IMG/VR virus record: IMGVR_UViG_3300024344_000126
Coordinates: 1-24,313 of that record
Source of the DNA: a virus
Direction: 5' to 3' (one strand)
Length of the DNA stretch: 24,313 bases
In this document: positions 11,930 through 20,142 of the stretch, piece after piece
Numbering within the stretch: position 1 is the first letter of the stretch
Layout: every line of letters begins with the position of its first letter
Notes under the pieces: generated by a model
What the model was told of the DNA's origin: nothing
Database searches by the model: none
What the model saw: the letters and a program-made list of their open reading frames with translations, nothing else
Translations under genes and position numbers: made by a program

Positions 11930-13543
11930 TTACGCTCTAGCCAAAATACCCCGGAAGCCGCCGCCCAGCACGGCGTCCCTGACCGCTGCGGTCACACGTT
12001 GTTCAAAGTCATCACTTACAATATCGCCGTTGACCGTTATATTGACGTTAATTCCACCAGCCCCGGAGCGGTTCAAGGGAATCACGGCTTCCGGTCCACG
12101 TTCCCCGATCATTGCCAGGGTTGGGCTTCTTACAATGCCACCATTTGCCAACCTGGGGATTGTGCCAAGTTGTGGCACGCCAAACACCTGGCCCCCTACG
12201 GTATAACCGCCGAGGATCTCAGGAAGTCGAACCCGTGGAACCCTCAACTGTATCCGGTTCCATGACCCAATGAATGTATTGATCTTATCCACAATCCAGT
12301 TAATGGCGTCACGTATACCGCCAACAATGTCATCCCACACGCTTAATATTTTTGTTTTCATTCCCCCAAAGAAATTAGATACCGACTCGGTGACGTTTTT
12401 GGTAATGGTTTTAATGGCGTCAAATACTTCCCGCCAGTTATCCCTTAAAAACAAAATCCCTTTAACCAATGGCCCAGCTGGTAGCAGCCAGCCCAGCTTC
12501 GATTCGTAAAGGTCGGTGATGAAATTGAACACCTTTTCGACAATGTTCTTAATAAAAGTCATAACTTTTTCAAAGGTTTTACGCAGCACGTTGACGATAG
12601 TGTCCCAATTTTTCCACACGATAATCCCAGCGGTTATGGCTGCCGCGATACCCACAACGACCGCCGTAATGGGAAGCATGGAAAGACTGAGGGAACCAAA
12701 GGCCACCGTTAACAATCCCACCGCTGCGGTAATGCCGGGCAGAATCAAAAGAATCGGCCCCAATACCAAGGCAAGGCCACCGATACCCGCTGCAATGATT
12801 GTAATTGCGGCGGTTAATTTTGGATTTTCCTGCGTCCACGCAATTATCTTCGTTATTAACTCAGTCATGGGCGGGACAATTGCTTCCAGGGCTGGCAGTA
12901 ACGCCTTCCCGAATTCCTGCTGCAAGTCACCCGTACTATTCTTCAGCTGGACCAATGGGTCCGCAGTCGCTTCCGCTTGGCCGCCGACTTTATCAAGTAC
13001 GGCCCCTAATCTGTCGCTGAATGTGGCCGTTTTATCAACTGATATCCCGACCGCGTCCGAATTATTGGCCAACCCTGCGAGGAACTTTGACATGGTTTCG
13101 GCCACTGACCCCGCGCTTTTCCCGGAAGCTGCGGAAGCGTCCAGGACTGCGGGCAATGCGGCCAGGGCTTTTTCTTCATCACCCAACACCGTCACCAATT
13201 TCGACAAGACTTCCCGTTGTTCTTCGTCCCCAAAGTTGGTTTTGGCCTGGGTTGCGGCGATTGACGCTTCAATGGCTTCCCTGGTTGTATCGTAGGATGT
13301 CCCCACGTTCTTAAGTGCCTGGTCAAGTTTGGCAATACCGATGGCTTCGTCCTGCGCTGATTTGAGAGATAAACCACCGAGCGCAGTTAACCCGCCGCCC
13401 AATGCGGTCAGGCCGACACCGATTTTCTTTCGGTGCTTTTCAAAAGTGGCCGACATTTTACCGAAGCCAGTCTGGACTTCCTTGATTCCCTTTACTGCTC
13501 CAGAACTATCAGCACCGATGCCAATTTCGACTTCATTCGCCAT
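11930..13543 (-). CDS. tail tape measure protein
   Basis: This is the longest tail gene, 537 residues, directly after the tail chaperone pair. The first 200 residues are helical and Ala-rich (KHRKKIGVGLTALGGGLTALG). Hydrophobic segments span about 245-310 (PKLTAAITIIAAGIGG, LGPILLILPGITAAVGLL, ITAVVVGIAAAITAGIIVW). A helical part follows (about 311-430) and the C-terminus has NGGIVRSPTLAMIGERGPE and AVIPLNRSG (about 467-493), a very common tape measure ending. Tape measures set tail length and may help DNA cross the membrane. At roughly 0.15 nm per residue it suggests a short tail of about 80 nm, so this is a compact siphovirus. Confidence 0.93.
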   Translation of the reverse strand: MANEVEIGIGADSSGAVKGIKEVQTGFGKMSATFEKHRKKIGVGLTALGGGLTALGGLSLKSAQDEAIGIAKLDQALKNVGTSYDTTREAIEASIAATQAKTNFGDEEQREVLSKLVTVLGDEEKALAALPAVLDASAASGKSAGSVAETMSKFLAGLANNSDAVGISVDKTATFSDRLGAVLDKVGGQAEATADPLVQLKNSTGDLQQEFGKALLPALEAIVPPMTELITKIIAWTQENPKLTAAITIIAAGIGGLALVLGPILLILPGITAAVGLLTVAFGSLSLSMLPITAVVVGIAAAITAGIIVWKNWDTIVNVLRKTFEKVMTFIKNIVEKVFNFITDLYESKLGWLLPAGPLVKGILFLRDNWREVFDAIKTITKNVTESVSNFFGGMKTKILSVWDDIVGGIRDAINWIVDKINTFIGSWNRIQLRVPRVRLPEILGGYTVGGQVFGVPQLGTIPRLANGGIVRSPTLAMIGERGPEAVIPLNRSGAGGINVNITVNGDIVSDDFEQRVTAAVRDAVLGGGFRGILARA

Positions 13544-13751
13544 TATTTTCTTCCGGGTTTCCTTCTTTAATTATTGCCAACATCCTGAGAATTGTTACCG
13601 ATTCATCCATCAGCTGGGACGGTAAACAACCATATCGCTGGCAGATCCCGTCAATCAGTTCCGCTTCTTCCAGTTCCCAGGGCTTCCTAACTATTCGCCC
13701 ATCTCGGTCGATAGCGCCGCCAACGCTTCTATATCGCCGGATGGCTGCCCT
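13533..13751 (-). CDS. GT extension of the tail assembly chaperone (-1 frame)
   Basis: The frame lies -1 relative to the upstream chaperone gene and overlaps it. After slippage at 13751-13757 translation continues as RAAIRRYRSVGGAIDRDGR and reads to 13533, adding 72 residues (KPWELEEAELIDGICQRYG, ESVTILRMLAIIKEG). The fusion product would have 118 + 72 = 190 residues. It overlaps the tape measure start by 11 bases. In lambda-like phages the GT protein binds the tail tube subunit and the tape measure. A separate start for this frame (GTG at 13787) has no ribosome site, so fusion is more likely. Confidence 0.8.
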   Translation of the reverse strand, partial: RAAIRRYRSVGGAIDRDGRIVRKPWELEEAELIDGICQRYGCLPSQLMDESVTILRMLAIIKEGNPEENNGE

Positions 13752-14104
13752 AAAGGGTCTGACACCCCCGACACCTGTTCCACCCACTCGGCCACGATCT
13801 GCATGGCCATTTGAAGTGGTATTCCCATCATGCCTTCACCGTTGGCCGGTAATGATTCGCCGGTGGGATCTTCCAGGTTCCACTCAGCCAGGGCATGGTC
13901 CCCGAATAACGTGGCCATTGCCGCCTGATCTTCTGCATCAGCGGCGGCCCTCAGCTGGGCGTAATACTTCATCGAAACATTCAACCGACAAACAACCCAC
14001 GCGCCTTCATATGAACCCGTCAGCTTGAACCTGACAAGTTCTTCGGGTATACGAAAGCCGCCGGTTTTGCCTGTAGCGGGTTTACTCCCGTTGGTGGTGG
14101 TCAT
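13691..14104 (-). CDS. tail assembly chaperone (gpG-like)
   Basis: The protein has 137 residues. The ATG at 14104 comes one base after the tail tube stop (TAG-T-ATG), suggesting coupled translation; an upstream frame start (14137) lies in the tube gene. It has a basic-polar start (TTTNGSKPATGKTGGFRIPEE), a beta part (VRFKLTGSYEGAWVVCRLNVS), then helices (YYAQLRAAADAEDQAAMATL) and a C-terminal helix (MQIVAEWVEQ). It lies between tube and tape measure as gpG does. It ends in the normal frame 20 codons after the slippery site, giving the short form of the pair. Confidence 0.8.
   Translation of the reverse strand: MTTTNGSKPATGKTGGFRIPEELVRFKLTGSYEGAWVVCRLNVSMKYYAQLRAAADAEDQAAMATLFGDHALAEWNLEDPTGESLPANGEGMMGIPLQMAMQIVAEWVEQVSGVSDPLGQPSGDIEALAALSTEMGE
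13751..13757 (-). other. programmed -1 frameshift site CCCTTTA
   Basis: On the minus strand, the gpG codons are GAC CCT TTA GGG. The heptamer C-CCT-TTA fits the X-XXY-YYZ rule in the gpG frame, and slipping gives CCC and TTT. The -1 frame is open from here to 13533. A possible stem (AGCG/CGCT) lies about 30 bases downstream. Confidence 0.85.
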
Positions 14105-14105
14105 A

Positions 14106-14510
14106 CTATGCCCACGTCGGAACTGCGCCACCAGCAAGAAGGCCCGTTACTGTCCAGGTCAATGACCCATCAGTCCCACGGCTTAACGGGTAATCATTAA
14201 AAAACACTTCGGCCGCTAATACTTGCCCTGATATCGTATTCGTTGCGGTCCTGGCCACGCTGGTGGATGGAACCGTCTTAAATACGTCATGGCTCATATT
14301 GCTCGAATCGTTAAATATCCCGTTATAGGTGAAACTTAAATCAGCAAGTAAAAGCAACCGTTCCCGTGCTGACTTGTCCAATCCGGTGATATCTGATTCT
14401 TCCCTGGGTGTTGCCATGTCTGCAGACACAATATCGTTTGATATAGTCCTGGCGCTTCCACCCGAATCGTCAACTGCGACGGTCATTCCTAACCCTGATT
14501 CCTTAGCCAT
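14106..14510 (-). CDS. tail tube protein, short paralogue
   Basis: The protein is 134 residues, with AGGAGGGTCAGAA before the ATG at 14510, the strongest canonical ribosome site in the window. It starts MAKESGLGMTVAV and continues SADMATPREESDITGLDK, then RLLLLADLSFTYNGIFND and RGTDGSLTWTVTGL. The same landmarks (MAK-x-SGLG, MATPRE, ADxSFT, RGTDGSLT) occur in the gene at 14871-15608, so the two are paralogues. It stands immediately before the chaperone genes, the place of the major tail tube gene. It is a complete tube-domain protein, without the C-terminal extension of the other copy. Confidence 0.8.
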   Translation of the reverse strand: MAKESGLGMTVAVDDSGGSARTISNDIVSADMATPREESDITGLDKSARERLLLLADLSFTYNGIFNDSSNMSHDVFKTVPSTSVARTATNTISGQVLAAEVFFNDYPLSRGTDGSLTWTVTGLLAGGAVPTWA

Positions 14511-14874
14511 TTCTGACCCTCCTGATTTTGTATAGTGTTTCGTTCATGCCTTCCAGCCATTCCGGTCCGCTTAATGACCGGCTATCGCAAAGAAAAAGCG
14601 GGTCCCGTTCCACCGGGTTCCGGTGGTTGTCAGTCATACCGTCAAAACATTCTTGACCAGGTGCAAATATAAAATCTATAAACCCCGGTTTGTTTCGTTC
14701 TTCTCGGTATTCTTTACCCAGGCGCCGCATATATTCAGCGGCATCACTATTAATCGGAACCGTTGTTTTCCAGCCGTTCCAATATTTTGAACAATTAAAT
14801 TCAACACAAGACACCAACTGAAAATGCGTCGCGATTGGTCGAACAACTTTCCAATGGGTGAAATTACTGGTCAT
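14503..14874 (-). CDS. conserved phage hypothetical protein between two tail tube genes
   Basis: The protein is 123 residues; the ATG at 14874 overlaps the previous stop as ATGA and its stop overlaps the next start by 8 bases. It contains a cysteine pair CVEFNC followed by SKYWNGWKTTV. Then come YMRRLGKEYREERNKPGF, the segment FIFAPGQECF and ERDPLFLC. This pattern (H-F-x-x-x-x-C-x-x-x-x-C, G-W-x-T, F-x-F-x-x-G-Q-x-CF, ERDPLF) recurs in metagenomic and actinophage tail gene clusters as an unknown family. Conserved cysteines and an H in NHRNP might bind a metal. A role in tube assembly or modification is inferred only from being locked between the tube genes. Confidence 0.6.
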   Translation of the reverse strand: MTSNFTHWKVVRPIATHFQLVSCVEFNCSKYWNGWKTTVPINSDAAEYMRRLGKEYREERNKPGFIDFIFAPGQECFDGMTDNHRNPVERDPLFLCDSRSLSGPEWLEGMNETLYKIRRVRNG

Positions 14875-15608
14875 AAGCTCACGTCATCCTGGGCAGTGCC
14901 GCGCCTTACTGTCACAACAATAACCGCGTTGCTGAATGTCCCCGTGGTGTTGATTCTCAAGTACCGTTCCACGGCTCCGCTGGCCGTTATCCTCTCGGTT
15001 GCTCCTGCACTGGCAGCGGTAAAGGCTGCCACGTTTGCGAAGGCGTCACTGGACCCGTTATCGGATGACCCCTGGACCGCTACCGTTGCCGATCCGCTGG
15101 CAATACTTACAAGGTGCAGATAAGCCACCAAACCGTTGGAAGTGGCTGCCCCGTTGTCTACGCTGGCAGTTGCCCCCGCGCTGGAATGGGTATCAGAACC
15201 GGCAGTCAATAAAACGCCCCAATCCGGGGCCGTTCCCGTTGAATTGCAGTTAACGTCAAAGGTCAAACTTCCATCGGTTCCACGTGTCCCGTTATAGTCA
15301 ATCTGTTTAGCTACCATACTGACGGCGGGATCCCCTCGGGTTCCGCTAATCAGCCACGATATCTGGACGTCAGTGGTCGGCAGTCCCGACAATGCGGCGT
15401 GTTCCTGGCCAGCGGCGTCATTAAAATAAGACGTGAAGGATATGTTGCCGTCTGCCAGCCCCATCACCCGTTCATGGGCCGAAGCGTTAATGGCCGTCAC
15501 GTCAAGGGCTTCCCGTGGTGTTGCCATCGTTCCAATGCTGGCCACGTCACCCGATAGATCATAGCTTGATATATAAAATTCCTGCCCGAGTCCGCTTCTT
15601 TTTGCCAT
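14871..15608 (-). CDS. tail tube protein with C-terminal beta domain, long paralogue
   Basis: The 245-residue protein begins at an ATG with AGGGGTGAACG in front. Residues 1-135 match the short tube protein at 14106-14510 in order and spacing (MAKRSGLGQEFYIS, MATPREALDVTAINAS, LADGNISFTSYFND, RGTDGSLTFDVNCNS). The remaining 110 residues form a separate domain (SSAGATASVDNGAATSNGLVA, VSIASGSATVAVQGSSD, AVERYLRINTTGTFSNAV). The ending YLRINTTGTF is typical of a common beta-sandwich domain on phage structural proteins, likely exposed on the tail surface. Both paralogues may co-assemble, with the long form decorating the tube. Confidence 0.75.
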   Translation of the reverse strand: MAKRSGLGQEFYISSYDLSGDVASIGTMATPREALDVTAINASAHERVMGLADGNISFTSYFNDAAGQEHAALSGLPTTDVQISWLISGTRGDPAVSMVAKQIDYNGTRGTDGSLTFDVNCNSTGTAPDWGVLLTAGSDTHSSAGATASVDNGAATSNGLVAYLHLVSIASGSATVAVQGSSDNGSSDAFANVAAFTAASAGATERITASGAVERYLRINTTGTFSNAVIVVTVRRGTAQDDVSL

Positions 15609-15617
15609 CGTTCACCC

Positions 15618-16052
15618 CTATGGTGTAATTGTTATTTCCCCGTATATGTCAATCTCGAATGGGATGCTTACCGTCCTGCAGATAGCGTCCCCGATTTGCA
15701 TATTGACCACCGTGGCTGCGCCCACCCTGGAATCGGTGCAGTTGCCGTCCAGGTTGGCGTCGCTTCTCAGCTTGGAATCTATGTTTACCATTGCGTCCCA
15801 TATATCCAGTTCAATCGCTTCCTGTACTACCCGCGACGACTGCAGCCGCCAATAGGCCCGGACCATGATGGTCGTTGTGCTGCCTATGTCCCCCAGGGTC
15901 TGGTGGTTATCTACCCGACCATTGACCCAAAAACAAACCACCGGGGTCCCTGCCAGGGCTAATGGTTCAGCCCTGATTACCCCCACAAATGGCGGGTCGG
16001 TAATCTCGGACAATAGCGCGTCTATTCGATCCAATGCCCCACTTCTGCTCAC
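15618..16052 (-). CDS. tail terminator-like protein
   Basis: The 144-residue protein starts with GTG at 16052, overlapping the previous TGA as GTGA. Helix-strand pattern: SGALDRIDALLSE, then FVGVIRAEPLALAGTPVVCFWV, IMVRAYWRLQSSRVVQEAIEL, a middle helix with DIWDAMVNIDSKLRSD, and strands ICRTVSIPFEIDIYGEITI. The mixed alpha/beta plan, size and place (after the gp10-like neck gene, before the tube gene) match tail terminator (gpU/tail completion) proteins. These cap the tail tube when it has reached full length. Function is assigned mainly by synteny. Confidence 0.7.
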   Translation of the reverse strand: MSRSGALDRIDALLSEITDPPFVGVIRAEPLALAGTPVVCFWVNGRVDNHQTLGDIGSTTTIMVRAYWRLQSSRVVQEAIELDIWDAMVNIDSKLRSDANLDGNCTDSRVGAATVVNMQIGDAICRTVSIPFEIDIYGEITITP

Positions 16053-16483
16053 GGTTGGCCGCCTAGTAATTCAATGATGGGATCCCCTATATATTTGTCC
16101 CCCAACCTGGTGGCGTTTCGGTTCAAATCCTTTTTGGTGTTCTCAAACATGCCATACATTTCTTCAATTTTGTCGGCATAAACAATATTTTTGCCCTTCA
16201 TACTGGAACCAGCATCAACACGCGCTTCATTATTGCCACGCAAACTGGCCCATATATGGTTCCGCAGGTTGCGGGTATATGCGCCGTGGCGTTGGGCTGG
16301 GGTCGATGCCAGGTATGCTTCCTTCGTCCTCGGACCCCATAGTTGTTCCTTGACCTTATTTGCCCCTTCAAATATCGCCAAATCTAAAAGCCCACGGTTG
16401 ATGATGGGCTGGAATTTGGCAATTGTGGCCTGGTCAAACAATGGCCCGGTTGTTGTTATCTTTACCTGGAAGGCTTCAGCCAT
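16049..16483 (-). CDS. HK97 gp10-like neck / tail completion protein
   Basis: The protein is 144 residues; ATG at 16483 overlaps the previous stop (TAATG). It contains NRGLLDLAIFEGANKVKEQLWG, ARHGAYTRNLRNHIWASL-like spacing (AQRHGAYTRNLRNHI), and a beta-rich second half (NIVYADKIEEMYGMFENT). The motif R-x-x-G-x-x-x-x-x-L-R-x-x-I and the YA-x-x-I/V-E-x-G-type end belong to the HK97 gp10-like family, which joins head and tail. The usual place is between the connector and the tail terminator, as here. Confidence 0.7.
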   Translation of the reverse strand: MAEAFQVKITTTGPLFDQATIAKFQPIINRGLLDLAIFEGANKVKEQLWGPRTKEAYLASTPAQRHGAYTRNLRNHIWASLRGNNEARVDAGSSMKGKNIVYADKIEEMYGMFENTKKDLNRNATRLGDKYIGDPIIELLGGQP

Positions 16484-17400
16484 TAAAAGATCACCCCCCT
16501 AGACGTGCCAGTGGCGCGGTAATCGGCAATGGTCATCAACACCGACCGGATTTCTGATTCGCTGGTGGTCATTGACTCGGCACCACCCCCAATGGTTCCA
16601 GCTGAACCCATGTCCCGGTTCCGAAACATAATCTTTCCAATATCAAGACACGCCTGGACGATCAGCGGCGGGTAATCGTAGCGGGAAGCATTTGCCCCGC
16701 CCGAATGGGTTGCCGCCGTGGTCCCATTGACTCCACGTTCAACGGTCAAAGTGTTTCCGCTGATACTGGTTATATACATTTGTTCACTATCTATAAGCAC
16801 CGTCTGGGCCGGTCCGAAGTTGGCCGCTGCGGTTACACTGACCGACGTGGCCGTGGTACTCGCTACCGCGTCCGCAGTAGTCACCAGGATGGTGTCGTTC
16901 GTATATCCCCACTCCCCCAGGATGGTCAACGTTTGCTGGCCAGCGTCCAGGGTGTCGGCGGTATCTTCGTTCAGTTTTAGAATTGTTTTCGGTGAACTGT
17001 TATAGGGCATCAGGAAATAATCGGCGTTATATCCTGCCGTCAAAACCGTGTTGTTATCCCTGGCGGTTCCATCGTAGGCAGTCACCGTGGTGGCAGATAT
17101 TAGCCAATCGGTCAGCCTGATAATGGGGACCATTTCCGAAGTGGTTCGAATAGCATTGCGCCCACCCACCATGAACGGCTGCACCGAGTCCCGCAGATTA
17201 CCGGAACCTATGTCGAATGCAAAGGTTGCCGTCACGGGGCCGAAGGTTCCACCCCCGCAATATAAATCAATGCGGTCACTGGCGCCCTCAAGCACACGCC
17301 GAAGCGTGGCAGCGTCGGCAGTCCATCCGCTGGAATACGTTGTCCCTGCCAGGTAATCCCGCAGGTCGTCGGCTGTCGCGTATGTGTGGCGCGTTACCAT
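16483..17400 (-). CDS. head-tail connector protein with inserted beta domain
   Basis: The 305-residue protein has an N-terminal TYATADDLRDYLAG and ATLRRVLEGASDRIDLYCGG. This is the helix pair of gp6-like adaptor proteins, which ring the portal. The core continues (RLTDWLISATTVTAYDG, ILGEWGYTN). Between about 175 and 240 a Thr/Ser-rich piece (ATSVSVTAAANFGPAQTVLI, ISGNTLTVERGVNG) looks like a small inserted beta domain. The family part then resumes with LIVQACLDIGKIMFRNRDMG and ends in IRSVLMTIADYR. The length is nearly twice the simple adaptor because of the insert. Confidence 0.75.
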   Translation of the reverse strand: MVTRHTYATADDLRDYLAGTTYSSGWTADAATLRRVLEGASDRIDLYCGGGTFGPVTATFAFDIGSGNLRDSVQPFMVGGRNAIRTTSEMVPIIRLTDWLISATTVTAYDGTARDNNTVLTAGYNADYFLMPYNSSPKTILKLNEDTADTLDAGQQTLTILGEWGYTNDTILVTTADAVASTTATSVSVTAAANFGPAQTVLIDSEQMYITSISGNTLTVERGVNGTTAATHSGGANASRYDYPPLIVQACLDIGKIMFRNRDMGSAGTIGGGAESMTTSESEIRSVLMTIADYRATGTSRGVIF

Positions 17401-17403
17401 CTA

Positions 17404-17622
17404 CTATTTATCCTCGGCCGTTTCTGCTTCTTTGTTTTCTTCGGTTTCCTCGGCCTTTTCTTCGGTGGCTTCCTCTGCCGGGGCTTCCCCGCCCTCGACT
17501 TCCTGGAAGTAATTGGGATTAGCTTTAAGGGTTGCCGCCGGGACGTCGTACTCAACGCCGGCTTCATAGGCCAACCCGGTCGCTCCATTGGTAAAGTTCT
17601 GGATGCAAAGTTTCTTTGCCAT
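17404..17622 (-). CDS. small head-region protein with acidic tail
   Basis: The 72-residue gene starts with ATG at 17622, with GGAGGAAATT in front; the upstream in-frame ATG is part of the ribosome site. Residues 1-45 (KKLCIQNFTNGATGLAYEAG, VEYDVPAATLKANPNYFQEV) follow a known small phage pattern, G-x-x-Y-D-V-P, then helix A-x-x-L, then a V/E ending. The last 27 residues are almost all Glu, Ala and Lys (EEATEEKAEETEENKEAET). It stops three bases before the connector ATG. An acidic tail could serve packing or charge balance in the capsid; function unknown. Confidence 0.65.
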   Translation of the reverse strand: MAKKLCIQNFTNGATGLAYEAGVEYDVPAATLKANPNYFQEVEGGEAPAEEATEEKAEETEENKEAETAEDK

Positions 17623-17664
17623 AATTTCCTCCAAAGTTGGGCGCGGGACCGTAGCCCCGCCCCC

Positions 17665-17934
17665 TTATAGTGTTATTTCGTCCAGGGTCCTGATAAATAT
17701 GGGCGATTGATCCCCTGTATATAGCCCCGCTATATTGTAATTGAACCATTCCCACGCATCATCAAAACCCATATCACGGCTTAACAGTGCGATGATTTTG
17801 TCGATATCGTAAACCGCCGAAAGCACGTCCCCGTTCCGACTGTCTGTAACGCCTACACAAGCGGCATCCAGGCCATCCAAAAGAACGATCCCTTCAAAGC
17901 GTTCATCACTTAATTGTTCGGCTATTGATACCAA
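17665..17934 (-). CDS. conserved small phage protein, 89 residues
   Basis: I accept TTG at 17934 as start because GAGGGG stands five bases before it and no ATG lies near. Sequence: MVSIAEQLSDERFEGIVLLD, DAACVGVTDSRNGD, AVYDIDKIIALLSRDMGFDD, AWEWFNYNIAGLYTGDQSPI. The pattern of Y-D-x-x-K-x-I-x-x-L, then A-x-E-x-x-x-Y-N-x-x-G-x-Y-x-G-x-x-x-P-I-F is a widespread phage protein family without assigned function. It often lies in structural or late gene clusters. Here it follows the major capsid gene after 25 bases. Confidence 0.65.
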   Translation of the reverse strand: MVSIAEQLSDERFEGIVLLDGLDAACVGVTDSRNGDVLSAVYDIDKIIALLSRDMGFDDAWEWFNYNIAGLYTGDQSPIFIRTLDEITL

Positions 17935-17959
17935 TTAAACCCCTCGCCCCATCATATTA

Positions 17960-19267
17960 TTAAGCGGCTCGTGGGATCTTGAACGCCTCGGCCAGGCCGA
18001 CTTGTCCATCACCCCGGCGGGTTGCGAAGAACCCGACCTGGTCATTGCCCATGTAGAGGTCGTCATTTCTGCGGATCGTGAACCCTACACGGTCAAAGAT
18101 GTAATACTGTTTAAAATCGCCGAAAATGGCAATCTTTTCGGTGGACGTGATATTGCCACCCAAGCCACTCGTTACATCGGTTAGGACGTTCGGCTTGCCG
18201 AGTATGAAGTCGGCCGGTGCAGCGGTTAGACTTGGGATGCTATGAACGCCAGCGGCGGTTATAGCGATTGAATTGACCAGTGCTGCTATGGAAGATTTCA
18301 TCACCCACGAAGCATTGGCCCGGTGCTGGGCATTTAGGGCGTAGTAGGTCCCAATCAGGTCAGCGCCCACAACCGAAGTCGCGTTGGCCATCGTGTAGAA
18401 AGCCACCGACGCGTTGGACATGATACCGGCGTATTGGGTCGTATCATTCCCCGAGATAATTCCGGTGTCCTCAAACTGCCCGGCGGCTTCCTGGAATATC
18501 TGCGAAAGCAGTGCCGGAAGGTTGATGGCCGAGTCGTCCAATAATTCCCGGCTGACCTTGACAAGCCCGCCGGATTTCTCGATGGAAAAAGTCACCTGGC
18601 CCACGGTTGGCGTGGACTCGCTTGGTGCTGCTTCTTCCGCTATTGCTGCCCAGGTCGCGCTGCCCATCGTGGGTATATATCCATCCTTGGATGCTACCCT
18701 GATTACGTTGCAGAGTGGCCGCAGCTGGGATCCCGGAACTCCTGGGTCATGGACTACCTGATTAATGAATTGTTCCGGGACGAAAAACCCGCCTTCGGCG
18801 TCAGTAGCTTCTTGCATTGCTTTTGCTTCGTCTGGCGTTGCCATTTTCCAGAATTGGTTTTCAGTTGGTGCCGCCATCCATTTAAGAAATGTGTCGGTCA
18901 TGAACCGGGCTTCGTCCTTAAGGTTGCTTCCCATTTGCTCCTGGACCCACAACGGCTGCGCCATTCCTGGAAGTCCTTTGATAAAGGACGCCGGTTTATA
19001 ATCGCTCTTGATCCGGGCAGTCGTGTCTTGCTGGTCATAGATTGCCACGTCTTTCGATGTGACCGGAATGGTGTTGACCGGTTGGCTATATTCACCCTGT
19101 AGCTTCCGGACCTGGGACGCGGCTGCGTCCAGCTGTTCGGCCCTTATCATTAACGCCTTGGAATCTTCAACCATTCTGGTGGCGGCTTCGACGTCCTCTG
19201 CTTCCACGGCAACTGCTGCCTGGGCTGCCAAATTGACAGCTTCTTCCCGTAATTCTTTACTACTCAA
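17960..19267 (-). CDS. HK97-fold major capsid protein with N-terminal delta domain
   Basis: The 435-residue protein starts at TTG 19267, six bases after AGGAAGG. Residues 1-60 form a coiled coil (ELREEAVNLAAQAAVAVEAE, RMVEDSKALMIRAEQLDAAA), the delta domain that acts as built-in scaffold and is cut off by the prohead protease. The mature part has typical landmarks: ATDAEGGFFVPEQF, a TMGSATW strand, ISGNDTTQYAGIM as the G-loop, WVMKSSIAALV, ILGKPNVLTDV and a late FGDFKQYYIFDRVGFTIRR. Protease and portal genes upstream complete the head module. Hundreds of copies build the icosahedral head. Confidence 0.93.
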   Translation of the reverse strand: MSSKELREEAVNLAAQAAVAVEAEDVEAATRMVEDSKALMIRAEQLDAAASQVRKLQGEYSQPVNTIPVTSKDVAIYDQQDTTARIKSDYKPASFIKGLPGMAQPLWVQEQMGSNLKDEARFMTDTFLKWMAAPTENQFWKMATPDEAKAMQEATDAEGGFFVPEQFINQVVHDPGVPGSQLRPLCNVIRVASKDGYIPTMGSATWAAIAEEAAPSESTPTVGQVTFSIEKSGGLVKVSRELLDDSAINLPALLSQIFQEAAGQFEDTGIISGNDTTQYAGIMSNASVAFYTMANATSVVGADLIGTYYALNAQHRANASWVMKSSIAALVNSIAITAAGVHSIPSLTAAPADFILGKPNVLTDVTSGLGGNITSTEKIAIFGDFKQYYIFDRVGFTIRRNDDLYMGNDQVGFFATRRGDGQVGLAEAFKIPRAA

Positions 19268-19278
19268 AACGTACCTTC

Positions 19279-20142
19279 CTACTTTTTTATTTTTTCTAGT
19301 TCAATGCGTAGATTAAGAAGGCGAAGCTTGGCCTTTACCGTGTCCAGGGCATCATTGTCTGACGTGCTGGAGGCGGCAGCGGCTTCGTATTCTGAATCCT
19401 CGCCGGTTGCTGGCTCGAATTTAATCCCGTCGTGATCGGAGCAATACCCACGGGCTTCCGCTTCCGACCATTCGGACGTGGGCATCCGGTAGCTTTGGAT
19501 GTCCCATTCATCGGTTCCTTTTTCCTGCCCGTAAATCACGCGGATAGTTTTGCCGGCGGCGACTTCTTCTCTATTCCTGAAGATTTCAAAATCACCAGGT
19601 TCCCGCATGCGGCAGGCGTGTTCGTTGGGATATGGCTTTTCCTCGGTGTCCATGTCCGCTGACTTTGCTGCAATGGTTCCCGTTGCCGGTGACGCGCCCC
19701 GGATAACGCTGGATACTTCCACCCAATCAAGGGCGTTAATGCGCCGTACGGCCTTCTGACCGCCCCGGTCATATACCACGGCATCAGCGCTCGGTATGTT
19801 GAAACCCACCGACCATTCACGGATAAAGTTATTTGCGATATTGCTGAAGGCTTCCCGCCCAGCCTGGGTTTCCAGGTTTAGTTGCATCCTGGCAAATAGC
19901 TTGTATTCATCCCCTGCTATATGGTGGGGATGGGCTTCAAGCACCTTGCCAATAATTGAACCGTGGTCATGCCCAGCCAATACCGGAACGTGTATCGGTT
20001 CCACCAGTGAGCTATTGAAGGCGTTGGGATCTATGACATCCCCGTCATGGTCCACTACGCCCATAGTGTTGACGTATGCTTCTACTATTCCGAGTCTTTC
20101 ATCCAGGACTTTCGCGTCCGATATAATAAATTTCTTATCCAT
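19279..20142 (-). CDS. HK97-type prohead protease with extra C-terminal domain
   Basis: The 287-residue gene has its ATG four bases after six G. The N-terminal 160 residues are an S78/U35 prohead protease: GVVDHDGDVIDPNAF, PVLAGHDHGSIIGKV with a candidate catalytic His (58 or 60), REWSVGF with the candidate Ser at 111, and DWVEVSSVIRGASP with Glu 142. The rest contains PYPNEHACRMREPGDFEIFR and WSEAEARGYCSDHDGIKFEPA, a known small domain found on phage head proteins. Its role is not clear. The protease cuts the scaffold part of the capsid protein during head ripening. Confidence 0.9.
   Translation of the reverse strand: MDKKFIISDAKVLDERLGIVEAYVNTMGVVDHDGDVIDPNAFNSSLVEPIHVPVLAGHDHGSIIGKVLEAHPHHIAGDEYKLFARMQLNLETQAGREAFSNIANNFIREWSVGFNIPSADAVVYDRGGQKAVRRINALDWVEVSSVIRGASPATGTIAAKSADMDTEEKPYPNEHACRMREPGDFEIFRNREEVAAGKTIRVIYGQEKGTDEWDIQSYRMPTSEWSEAEARGYCSDHDGIKFEPATGEDSEYEAAAASSTSDNDALDTVKAKLRLLNLRIELEKIKK

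Noticed and set aside
12516-13295. 259-residue plus-strand frame
   Set aside because: It lies wholly inside the tape measure gene on the opposite strand; it is a shadow of its Ala-rich coding.
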